Shown here: piece after piece, positions 1-4,997 of the stretch
Position numbering within the stretch: position 1 is the first letter of the stretch
Layout: each line of letters starts with the position of its first letter
Notes under the pieces: model-generated
Seen by the model: the letters and a program-made list of their open reading frames with translations, nothing else
Told to the model about the DNA's origin: nothing
Databases searched by the model: none
Made by a program: the position numbers and the translations under genes
Origin: an uncultured Polymorphobacter sp.
GTDB lineage: Bacteria; Pseudomonadota; Alphaproteobacteria; Sphingomonadales; Sphingomonadaceae
Assembly (NCBI GenBank): GCA_937871645.1
Contig: CALMPZ010000540.1
Span: 1 to 8,385, forward strand
Direction of reading: 5' to 3'
DNA length: 8,385 nucleotides

Positions 1-1
1 G

Positions 2-49
2 AACGCCGCCGCCATCGCGCTCTACGCGGCGGCGACGCAGGCCGGCTAA
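2..49 (+). CDS. 3' end of a probable SpoU/TrmH-family RNA 2'-O-methyltransferase (partial)
   Basis: Only the last 15 codons and a TAA stop are present; the gene enters from the left edge. The visible peptide is NAAAIALYAAATQAG. In SpoU/TrmH (SPOUT) RNA 2'-O-ribose methyltransferases such as RlmB, the protein ends with the knot motif usually written SLNVSxAxxIALYE, which binds S-adenosylmethionine. The N-A-A-A-I-A-L-Y string matches the second half of that motif and lies at the right distance from the C-terminus. The identification rests on about eight residues, so another family is possible; the coding frame itself is supported by GC-rich wobble positions. The gene ends two bases before the stop codon of the convergent gshA. 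Confidence 0.45.
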   Translation, partial: NAAAIALYAAATQAG

Positions 50-51
50 GC

Positions 52-1425
52 CTAGTAACTTTCCTCGGCGTAGACTTTCGACACATCGCCGCCCCAGCGG
101 CCCTGGAACGCCGCGAGCATTTTGTCAGCGTTGGTGATACCGGTGGCCGCCATGTCGTGGAGCGGGCCGAGGAAGCCCTGTTCGGTATCGCCGCTACCGT
201 TGAGGCGGGCACGACGCGCCAAGCCGCCATCGGCAACCGCCAGCACCGACTTCGCCAGATCCTGCAGCGTGCCGCCATTGGGGCTCGCGGCTTGCAACGC
301 CAAGCGCGGCACTTCGGCGCGCAGCCGGGCATGGTCTTCGGGTGTCCAATGCTTGACGAGTTGCCACGCCGCATCGAGCGCGACGCTGTCATAGAGCAGC
401 CCGACCCAGAACGCCGGTAGCGCGCAGATGCGGTCCCAGCGGCCGCCGTCGGCACCGCGCATTTCGAGATAGGATTTGAGGCGCACTTCGGGAAACGCCG
501 TCGACAGATGGTCGATCCAGTCGCCAACCTTGGGCTTCTGGCCGGGCAGCACCGACAATTTGCCCGCCAGAAAATCGCGGAAGCTCAGGCCGGCGGCGTC
601 GATGTATTTGCCGTCGCGGTAGACGAAGTACATCGGCACATCGAGCGCGTAATCGGCGTAGCGTTCATAGCCGAAGCCGTCTTCGAACACGAACGGCAGC
701 GTGCCGGTGCGGTGCGGGTCGGTGTCGGTCCAGATATGGCTGCGGAAGCTCTTGAAGCCGTTGGGCTTGCCTTCGGTGAACGGCGAGTTGGCGAACAGCG
801 CGGTCGCCAGCGGCTGCAGCGCCATCGAGACGCGGAACTTTGCCACCATATCGGCTTCGGAGGCATAGTCGACATTGGCCTGGATCGTGCAGGTGCGCAG
901 CATCATGTCGAGGCCGAGATTGCCGACGCGCGGCATGTGGCGCAGCATGATGTCGTAGCGGCCCTTGGGCATGCGCGGCAGCTCATCGCGCGTCTTGTCG
1001 GGCCAGAAGCCGAGGCTGAGGAACGCCAAGCCGAGCTTGTCGCCGACTTCGTGGCATTGCTTCAGATGGCGATTCGATTCGGCGCAGGTCTGGTGGATGT
1101 TTTCGAGTGGCGCGCCCGACAATTCGAATTGGCCGGCAGGTTCGAGGCTGATTGCGCCGTCGCTGCCCTTGAGCGCAATGACCTTGTCGCCTTCAAGCAC
1201 GGGTTCCCAGCCATAGCCGGTCATGGCGTCGAGCAGGTCGCGGATACCGCCGGGTTCTTCGTAGCTCGGCGCCCGATGATCGGCGACGCGGTAGACGATC
1301 TTTTCATGCTCGGTGCCGACGCGCCAGCGGTCGGCGGGCTTGGCGCCGGCTTCGAAGGTGGCGATCATCTGGTCGCGCGTCTCGATGATCGCGTCGTCCC
1401 CCAAGGCATCAATTTTATTGCTCAT
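52..1425 (-). CDS. gshA: Glutamate--cysteine ligase, plant/alphaproteobacterial type
   Basis: This 457-residue enzyme catalyses the ATP-dependent joining of glutamate and cysteine to gamma-glutamylcysteine, the first and usually rate-limiting step of glutathione synthesis in the cytoplasm. It belongs to the plant/alphaproteobacterial class of ligases (not the E. coli GshA class). Visible family motifs are GTEHEK at residues 37-42, SLEPAGQFELSGA at 93-105 (glutamate/ATP site region), RTCTIQANVDY at 177-187, RSHIWTDTDPHRTG at 228-241 and EMRGADGGRW at 321-330. The length is normal for the class and the frame is intact. The ATG at 1425 is the only start giving the expected N-terminus; no strong Shine-Dalgarno sequence lies before it. 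It follows rsmE on the same strand after 72 bases, so co-transcription is likely, and it converges on the gene at the left edge. The TAG stop lies two bases from that gene's stop, so there is no room for an intergenic terminator. Confidence 0.95.
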   Translation of the reverse strand: MSNKIDALGDDAIIETRDQMIATFEAGAKPADRWRVGTEHEKIVYRVADHRAPSYEEPGGIRDLLDAMTGYGWEPVLEGDKVIALKGSDGAISLEPAGQFELSGAPLENIHQTCAESNRHLKQCHEVGDKLGLAFLSLGFWPDKTRDELPRMPKGRYDIMLRHMPRVGNLGLDMMLRTCTIQANVDYASEADMVAKFRVSMALQPLATALFANSPFTEGKPNGFKSFRSHIWTDTDPHRTGTLPFVFEDGFGYERYADYALDVPMYFVYRDGKYIDAAGLSFRDFLAGKLSVLPGQKPKVGDWIDHLSTAFPEVRLKSYLEMRGADGGRWDRICALPAFWVGLLYDSVALDAAWQLVKHWTPEDHARLRAEVPRLALQAASPNGGTLQDLAKSVLAVADGGLARRARLNGSGDTEQGFLGPLHDMAATGITNADKMLAAFQGRWGGDVSKVYAEESY

Positions 1426-1471
1426 ATGTTGCGCAATAAGCCTGTCAGCGGCGTTGTGCCAGTGACAATTG

Positions 1472-1493
1472 AGTGGCGCTCACCACCGCCACT
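1472..1493 (-). terminator. Stem-loop between rsmE and gshA (possible attenuator or weak terminator)
   Basis: Bases 1472-1478 (AGTGGCG) and 1487-1493 (CGCCACT) form a perfect 7-bp stem with an 8-base loop. It starts four bases after the rsmE stop codon in the direction of transcription. No run of T follows it, so it is not a convincing intrinsic terminator. It may mark an RNA 3' end, a processing site or partial read-through control between rsmE and gshA. A chance hairpin in GC-rich DNA cannot be excluded. Confidence 0.3.
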
Positions 1494-1497
1494 ATGG

Positions 1498-2262
1498 TCA
1501 GTCTTGACGGGTCCGCAGTGTTGGCGCCAGCGCCTGCCAGACGGCGAGTGCGGCAATCGCAGCGGTTTCGGCACGCAGGATGCGCGGACCCAGGCTGATG
1601 GCAACGGCCTGCGGGTGGGCGCGGATGGTGTCGCGCTCAGCCGGCGTGAAGCCACCTTCGGGGCCGATCAGGATCGCTGCGGGGGCGTGGCACAAGTCCG
1701 CGGTCAGCGGCGCGCCGCCCTCCTCGTCGGCAAACAACAGCGCGCGCTCTGCGGGCCAGTCCTTGAGCAGTTTGGCCAGCGCCACCGGTTTCGCCAGTTC
1801 GGGCAGCGCGGTGCGGCCGCATTGTTCGGCGGCCTCGATCATGTTGGCGCGCAGCCGGTCGAGGTTGAGTTTGTCGACAATGGTGCGCGCGGTGATGACC
1901 GGCAGCAGTTTCGCGGCGCCGAGCTCGCAGGCCTTTTCGGCGACGAGGTCGATGCGACCGCGCTTGATCGGCGCGAGGCACAGCCAGATGTCGGCGACAG
2001 GTTCGCGCGGGTGCAACAGTGCCACAATGTCGATTGCCACCGCCTTGCGCGCGGCATCGGCAATCTGCGCGTGAAACTCGCCGCCGATGTCGTCGAACAC
2101 CCGCAGGCTATCGCCGACCGCCATCCGCATGACGCTGGCGAGATAGTGGCTGGCGGGCGTCGGCAGCACGACGCGCGCGCCAACCGCCAGCGGCTGCTCG
2201 ACATAAAGTCGCGGAGTCGTTGCAAGAGCTCGGGTTGACAGAGGGCTGCGGGTTTCGCTCAT
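1498..2262 (-). CDS. rsmE: 16S rRNA (uracil(1498)-N(3))-methyltransferase RsmE
   Basis: This 254-residue SPOUT-fold methyltransferase uses S-adenosylmethionine to methylate N3 of U1498 in helix 44 of 16S rRNA within the 30S subunit. The N-terminal PUA-like RNA-binding part begins at TPRLYVEQPL (residues 16-25) and includes the HYLASVMRM stretch at 39-47. The catalytic knot shows KACELGAAKLLPVITART at 110-127, EAAEQCGRT at 143-151, the signature ILIGPEGGFTPAE at 197-209 and SLGPRILRAETA at 223-234. These last two form the cofactor-binding trefoil knot. Most family members begin close to the PRLxV stretch, so this protein has about 16 extra N-terminal residues. No alternative ATG, GTG or TTG in frame would shorten it, so the ATG at 2262 is retained. 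It is divergent from ubiA (28 bases apart) and upstream of gshA, probably in one transcript with it. Confidence 0.95.
   Translation of the reverse strand: MSETRSPLSTRALATTPRLYVEQPLAVGARVVLPTPASHYLASVMRMAVGDSLRVFDDIGGEFHAQIADAARKAVAIDIVALLHPREPVADIWLCLAPIKRGRIDLVAEKACELGAAKLLPVITARTIVDKLNLDRLRANMIEAAEQCGRTALPELAKPVALAKLLKDWPAERALLFADEEGGAPLTADLCHAPAAILIGPEGGFTPAERDTIRAHPQAVAISLGPRILRAETAAIAALAVWQALAPTLRTRQD
2235..2262 (+). promoter_or_regulatory. Possible ubiA promoter (consensus -35 inside rsmE)
   Basis: TTGACA at 2235-2240 is an exact sigma-70 -35 hexamer on the plus strand, lying inside the first codons of the divergent rsmE. After a 16-base spacer the best -10 is GCTCAT at 2257-2262, which matches TATAAT at only three positions. 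The short divergent gap (28 bases) means any ubiA promoter must overlap rsmE, which favours this site. The weak -10 keeps confidence low. Confidence 0.3.
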
Positions 2263-2290
2263 GGTGCGGCACTAGCACAGGCAGGACAGT

Positions 2291-3205
2291 TTGAACCAGC
2301 GCAGCACCGATACCCCTACCCCCGACGCCGTGCCGGCGAGCTGGGTCGATGCGCTGCCCGAACCGCTGCGCCCCTATGCGCGGCTGGCGCGGTTCGACCG
2401 GCCGATCGGCACGTGGCTGCTGCTGTGGCCGTGCGGCTGGGGACTAGCGCTGGCCGGCGGGCTGCCGCGCGACTGGCCGCTGCTGCTGTGGTTCACGGCA
2501 GGTGCCTTCGCGATGCGCGGCGCGGGGTGTGTCTATAACGACATCGTCGACCGCGACCTCGATGCCCGTGTCGCGCGCACGCGCAACCGGCCGATCGCGT
2601 CGGGGCGGGTGTCGGTCAAGGCGGCGTGGGTGTGGCTGGTGGCGCTGGCGCTGATCGGGCTGGTGGTGCTGCTGCAACTGCCGCTGCGCGCACAGCTGGT
2701 GGCGCTGGGCAGCCTGGTGCTGGTCGCGGCGTATCCGTTCATGAAGCGCATCACCTGGTGGCCGCAGGCGTGGCTCGGGCTGACCTTCAACTGGGGGGTA
2801 CTGGTCGGCTGGCTGGCGGTGGCGCCGCCGAGTTTGCCGATGCTGCTGCTCTACGGCGCCGGGGTGTTCTGGACGCTTGGTTATGACACCATCTACGCGC
2901 TGCAGGATATCGAGGATGACGCCTTTGCCGGCATCAAGTCGAGCGCGCGGGCGCTTGGGGCTCGTGCCCGCACCGGCGTGGGCGTGTTCTATGCCGCAGC
3001 GGTCGCACTGGCAGCGGCGGCGCTGTGGCTGCTCAATCCGCAGTGGCCTGCGTTGTTGGCACTGGTACCTGCCGCCGCGCATCTGGCGTGGCAGGTCGTG
3101 CAATTGCGCGACCATGACGCGGCGCGCGCGTTGGTGCTGTTCCGCAGCAACCGGCTGACGGGGTCGCTGCTGTTCGCGGCGTGCGCGGTGGTCGGCTGGG
3201 CGTAA
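2291..3205 (+). CDS. ubiA: 4-hydroxybenzoate polyprenyltransferase
   Basis: This 304-residue integral inner-membrane enzyme attaches the polyprenyl chain to 4-hydroxybenzoate in ubiquinone biosynthesis. The UbiA superfamily is recognised by two Asp-rich motifs that hold the Mg2+-pyrophosphate: NDIVDRDLD at residues 83-91, followed by ARTRNRPIASG (95-105), and DTIYALQDIEDD at 199-210. Several hydrophobic helices are visible, at about 42-60, 64-80, 112-130, 135-150, 160-180, 182-198, 232-248, 253-270 and 288-303. The N-terminal LRPYARLARFDRPIGTWLLL stretch (26-45) is typical of bacterial UbiA. Translation most likely begins at a TTG codon at 2291, four bases after AGGA (2283-2286). An in-frame GTG 14 codons later is the nearest alternative; no ATG occurs before the catalytic region. 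It is divergent from rsmE and followed by a palindrome with a T-run. No lesion is seen. Confidence 0.93.
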   Translation: MNQRSTDTPTPDAVPASWVDALPEPLRPYARLARFDRPIGTWLLLWPCGWGLALAGGLPRDWPLLLWFTAGAFAMRGAGCVYNDIVDRDLDARVARTRNRPIASGRVSVKAAWVWLVALALIGLVVLLQLPLRAQLVALGSLVLVAAYPFMKRITWWPQAWLGLTFNWGVLVGWLAVAPPSLPMLLLYGAGVFWTLGYDTIYALQDIEDDAFAGIKSSARALGARARTGVGVFYAAAVALAAAALWLLNPQWPALLALVPAAAHLAWQVVQLRDHDAARALVLFRSNRLTGSLLFAACAVVGWA

Positions 3206-3208
3206 GAC

Positions 3209-3237
3209 TTGTAGCGGTCGCTACATTTTTTTAGAAC
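3209..3237 (+). promoter_or_regulatory. Putative operator/promoter of the small membrane protein gene
   Basis: TGTAGCG (3210-3216) and CGCTACA (3219-3225) form a 7+2+7 inverted repeat, the size and symmetry of many TetR-family operators. A possible sigma-70 promoter overlaps it: TTGTAG at 3209-3214 as -35 and TAGAAC at 3232-3237 as -10, separated by 17 bases. The operator would thus cover the -35 and the spacer, a normal repression layout. A strong Shine-Dalgarno sequence, AGGGAG (3251-3256), stands nine bases before the ATG at 3266. The symmetry is seen directly; operator and promoter roles are inferred, and a TetR-family gene lies nearby on the other strand. Confidence 0.4.
3210..3232 (+). 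terminator. Intrinsic terminator after ubiA (palindrome plus seven T)
   Basis: TGTAGC at 3210-3215 pairs with GCTACA at 3220-3225 around a GGTC tetraloop, followed at once by seven T (3226-3232). It lies four bases after the ubiA stop codon. The stem is short (6 bp) but the layout is that of a factor-independent terminator. The same bases also read as a two-fold symmetric protein-binding site, listed separately. Confidence 0.65.
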
Positions 3238-3265
3238 GCGTGACACCAACAGGGAGAGTCGCGCC

Positions 3266-3664
3266 ATGAACACTACCGGCATGCAGACGCTGACCAGCCG
3301 TCAAACCTTCACCATGGCGCTGATGGGCGCGGTGCTGTGGCTTGCCGCCGCGCTACTGATTCGCGCGCTGGAACCGCTCGACATCTTTGAAGGCAGCACG
3401 CGCGTGCTGGTCTATGCGCTGACCATCCCCGGCACCTGGCCGTTCGTGCTGCTGCTCGAACGCCTCGGAAAGCTGGCGCGCAACCAGGTGGCGATGGGCT
3501 ATGCGGTCGGCACCGCGTCGGCGACCTTGCTCGACGGTCTGGCGCTGGCGTGGTTTCCGTCGTTATACGGTAATAGCGTCGCGCACATTGCGGGTGCAGG
3601 CGCCGTCATCTTGTGGGGCGCCGGGGTCGGGTTGGTGTTGGCGCTTCTGCGTAATCGGCCCTGA
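3266..3664 (+). CDS. Small four-helix membrane protein, DUF5367-like
   Basis: This 132-residue protein has four predicted membrane helices, at about residues 15-35, 47-65, 76-96 and 107-128. Short charged connections include ERLGKLARNQ at 65-74. The function is unknown. The pattern of a GxxLWLxAxLxxR first helix, a proline-containing second helix, a third helix containing LLDGLxxxWFP (88-98) and a fourth glycine-rich helix resembles the DUF5367 family of small bacterial membrane proteins. That family match is from memory and not certain. No catalytic motif is seen. The ATG at 3266 is preceded by a good Shine-Dalgarno sequence (AGGGAG, 3251-3256); a second in-frame ATG lies five codons on. The gene stands alone on its strand, behind the ubiA terminator, and converges on the GNAT/TetR pair with 22 bases between. 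The palindrome upstream suggests repressor control. Confidence 0.8.
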   Translation: MNTTGMQTLTSRQTFTMALMGAVLWLAAALLIRALEPLDIFEGSTRVLVYALTIPGTWPFVLLLERLGKLARNQVAMGYAVGTASATLLDGLALAWFPSLYGNSVAHIAGAGAVILWGAGVGLVLALLRNRP

Positions 3665-3686
3665 GCCGGTGGCGGCCTGCTCCGCG

Positions 3687-4136
3687 TCAACGCCGCCAAT
3701 GATAGGTCATGTCGGGCATTTTTTCCTCGTTGCGGCTGCCATCGGTCAGTTCCTCGATGACAAAGCCCAGATATTCATAGAAGCGCCGCGCGCGAACGTT
3801 TGATTGAAAGGTATACAGCCGCAGTTCAGCCTGATCATCCTGCACCTTTCGCACCAGCTGCTGTCCGATGCCGCGGCCGATGAAATCCGGATCGACGTAC
3901 AAATGCTCGATCCAGCCGGGCAGCAGCGCGATGTGGCCGCGTAGCTTGGTGCCGGCGAACGCCCCCCAGACGGTGCAATCGACCAGCACGGTGTCGCGGT
4001 AGAATGTGACATATTCGGCGCTGCTGTGCAGCGATGTGTCATAGCCCGGGATCAACGCGCCGCCGCGCTGGTGGAGGCGCGCTGCAGCCATGGCATCGGT
4101 TGCGACCAGTCGGCGGATGGCCAACAAGGACATCAT
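3687..4136 (-). CDS. GNAT-family N-acetyltransferase
   Basis: This 149-residue cytoplasmic protein has the GCN5-related N-acetyltransferase fold, which transfers acetyl from acetyl-CoA to an amine; the acceptor is unknown. The core is visible as IEHLYVDPDFIGRGIGQQLV at residues 76-95: strand beta4 followed by the acetyl-CoA pyrophosphate loop GRGIGQQL. This is followed by LRLYTFQSN (106-114) and the C-terminal motif NVRARRFYEYLGF (113-125). The canonical Q/R at the first position of the Q/RxxGxG loop is replaced by Ile86, a variation seen in active members. The length is typical of a single-domain GNAT. The start codon overlaps the stop of the TetR gene (ATGA at 4136-4133), so translation is probably coupled; a second ATG follows immediately. 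No clear Shine-Dalgarno is present, which fits re-initiation. The tie to a regulator suggests a small detoxification or modification module, but this is inference. Confidence 0.88.
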   Translation of the reverse strand: MMSLLAIRRLVATDAMAAARLHQRGGALIPGYDTSLHSSAEYVTFYRDTVLVDCTVWGAFAGTKLRGHIALLPGWIEHLYVDPDFIGRGIGQQLVRKVQDDQAELRLYTFQSNVRARRFYEYLGFVIEELTDGSRNEEKMPDMTYHWRR

Positions 4137-4720
4137 GACTGGAGAGCCTGCTGGCAGACATCATCGAGGCCGAGTGCGGTCAGCAACACCAGCCCTTCGG
4201 TCATCACCAGCAGTTGCGCCGCGTCGCGGGCCCGCGTCGCCTCATCCGGGCTATCGAGCTGCGCCGCGCCCCAGGCGAGAAACCCGCGGCCGATGCTTTC
4301 GCCGACGGCGCGAAACAGCGGATCGCCATGCGCGGCGCGACTTGCGGTTTCCAGCCAGACGCGCATGTACGGCCAGAACACCGGGTCGCGCACGATTGCC
4401 GCCAGTTGCGCGCGCAGTGCGGCAAACGGCTGCGGCGTGCTGGCGGTGCGCGGCCCCATCAGCACCACCATTCGCGCCGAAATGCACTCGAGCGTTGCCG
4501 CGACAATCTCATTCTTGTCCTTGAAATAATACAGCAACATGCGGTCGCTGGTCGCCGCCGCTTTGGCCAGCGGACGCAGGCTCGACGCGGTCAGCCCGTG
4601 CGCCAGCACATGATCGGCAAGCCGCTCGATGATCGCCGCGCGGCGATCATCGGACTTGGTGGCAGTGGTGGCTGGCTTGGCGGGCATCGGATTAACTTGA
4701 TTGTGAAGGGGTGCGGGCAT
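4133..4720 (-). CDS. TetR/AcrR-family transcriptional regulator
   Basis: This DNA-binding repressor of about 195 residues has an N-terminal TetR helix-turn-helix and a helical ligand/dimer domain. Counting from the ATG at 4720, DDRRAAIIERLADHVLAHG (24-42) is helix 1. LTASSLRPLAKAAATSDRML (43-62) carries the helix-turn-helix, followed by the diagnostic YYFKDKNEI (64-72). The C-terminal part (about 80-190) is helical and alanine-rich with no recognisable ligand motif. The start is uncertain: a TTG at 4759 would add 13 residues, while an ATG at 4687 would remove 11 and still keep the whole HTH. None has a clear Shine-Dalgarno. The stop overlaps the start of the GNAT gene. It is divergent from the PEP-CTERM gene and convergent with the small membrane protein gene. 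The 16-bp palindrome at 3210-3225 is the best operator candidate in the window, but no copy is found upstream of this gene, so autoregulation is not evident. Confidence 0.88.
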   Translation of the reverse strand: MPAPLHNQVNPMPAKPATTATKSDDRRAAIIERLADHVLAHGLTASSLRPLAKAAATSDRMLLYYFKDKNEIVAATLECISARMVVLMGPRTASTPQPFAALRAQLAAIVRDPVFWPYMRVWLETASRAAHGDPLFRAVGESIGRGFLAWGAAQLDSPDEATRARDAAQLLVMTEGLVLLTALGLDDVCQQALQS

Positions 4721-4832
4721 CCGCGCGCCAACAGTGACCGGCTTGGTGGCCACGGTCAACGGGCCTGCATGGACCGAATTACGCCGCTGGCCTGGTCCGA
4801 CAAATGAGACCGTCGGCGGCGAGCCACAGCGA

Positions 4833-4843
4833 TTCTGTCAGAA
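4833..4843. repeat. 11-bp palindrome, possible activator site
   Basis: TTCTG and CAGAA flank one T in perfect two-fold symmetry. The site lies roughly 110-120 bases upstream of the transcription start expected from the sigma-54 element, a usual position for sites bound by sigma-54 activators. Its short length means it could be chance; no second copy was noticed nearby. Confidence 0.3.
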
Positions 4844-4926
4844 AACATTACACTATCGCGTCTTGGTTCAAATAAGTTAACTATCTATACATCTGAGGTT
4901 CAGCGCTAATGCGGTAGAGCGCGATT

Positions 4927-4944
4927 CTGGCACGGCCTTTGCTT
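4927..4944 (+). promoter_or_regulatory. Sigma-54 (RpoN) -24/-12 promoter
   Basis: The plus strand reads CTGGCACG-GCCT-TTGCTT, which fits the RpoN consensus YTGGCACG-N4-TTGCW at every defined position. The invariant GG (4929-4930) and GC (4941-4942) are separated by exactly ten bases, the spacing sigma-54 holoenzyme requires. Transcription should start about 12 bases after the GC, near 4953-4955, leaving a leader of about 44 bases before the ATG at 4998. Sigma-54 promoters need an AAA+ enhancer-binding activator. In exosortase-containing bacteria the PrsK/PrsR two-component pair, whose PrsR is such an activator, is the known candidate. No activator gene lies in this window. Confidence 0.8.
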
Positions 4945-4955
4945 GGTGCCAGTTG

Positions 4956-4975
4956 TCAGCGGAATTGACCGCTGG
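4956..4975 (+). other. 5'-leader hairpin of the PEP-CTERM transcript
   Basis: CAGCGG (4957-4962) pairs perfectly with CCGCTG (4969-4974) around AATTGA, and a U-G pair at 4956/4975 extends it to seven pairs. It would sit within a few bases of the 5' end of the RNA made from the sigma-54 promoter. Hairpins in that position often protect mRNA from RNase E and pyrophosphohydrolase attack. It does not reach the ribosome binding site (4981-4987). The structure is visible; the role is inferred. Confidence 0.45.
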
Positions 4976-4997
4976 GTGTAAGAGGGGTTGTTTTCCC

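Larger units (their letters stand above)
4721..4997. other. Long regulatory gap between the TetR gene and the PEP-CTERM gene
   Basis: No gene is seen in this stretch. Read on the plus strand it holds: a palindrome TTCTG-T-CAGAA at 4833-4843; an AT-rich tract at about 4844-4896, conspicuous in GC-rich DNA, containing the 8-bp palindrome AGTTAACT at 4875-4882; and a weak sigma-70-like pair, TTGGTT (4863-4868) and TATACA (4886-4891), 17 bases apart. These are followed by an inverted repeat GCGCT/AGCGC (4903-4907 and 4918-4922), an exact sigma-54 element (4927-4944), a leader hairpin (4956-4975) and the ribosome binding site AGAGGGG (4981-4987). The TetR gene must also be transcribed from here, but no convincing minus-strand promoter was identified. 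Confidence 0.6.

Noticed and set aside
508..2238. A 576-codon open frame on the plus strand spanning gshA and rsmE
   Set aside because: It is antisense to two clearly recognised genes, its translation matches no family I know, and long shadow frames are common in GC-rich DNA.
3668..3697. Stem GGTGGCG / CGCCGCC between the convergent membrane protein and GNAT genes
   Set aside because: The loop is about 16 bases, one pair is a wobble, no T-run follows on either strand, and part lies within the GNAT coding region.
4903..4922. GCGCT/AGCGC inverted repeat just above the sigma-54 element as an operator
   Set aside because: Arms are only five bases with a ten-base gap in GC-rich DNA; too weak to call separately.
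4953..4997. TTG-initiated N-terminal extension of the PEP-CTERM protein
   Set aside because: It would put 15 polar residues ahead of a normal signal peptide, has no ribosome binding site, and coincides with the predicted sigma-54 transcription start and leader hairpin.
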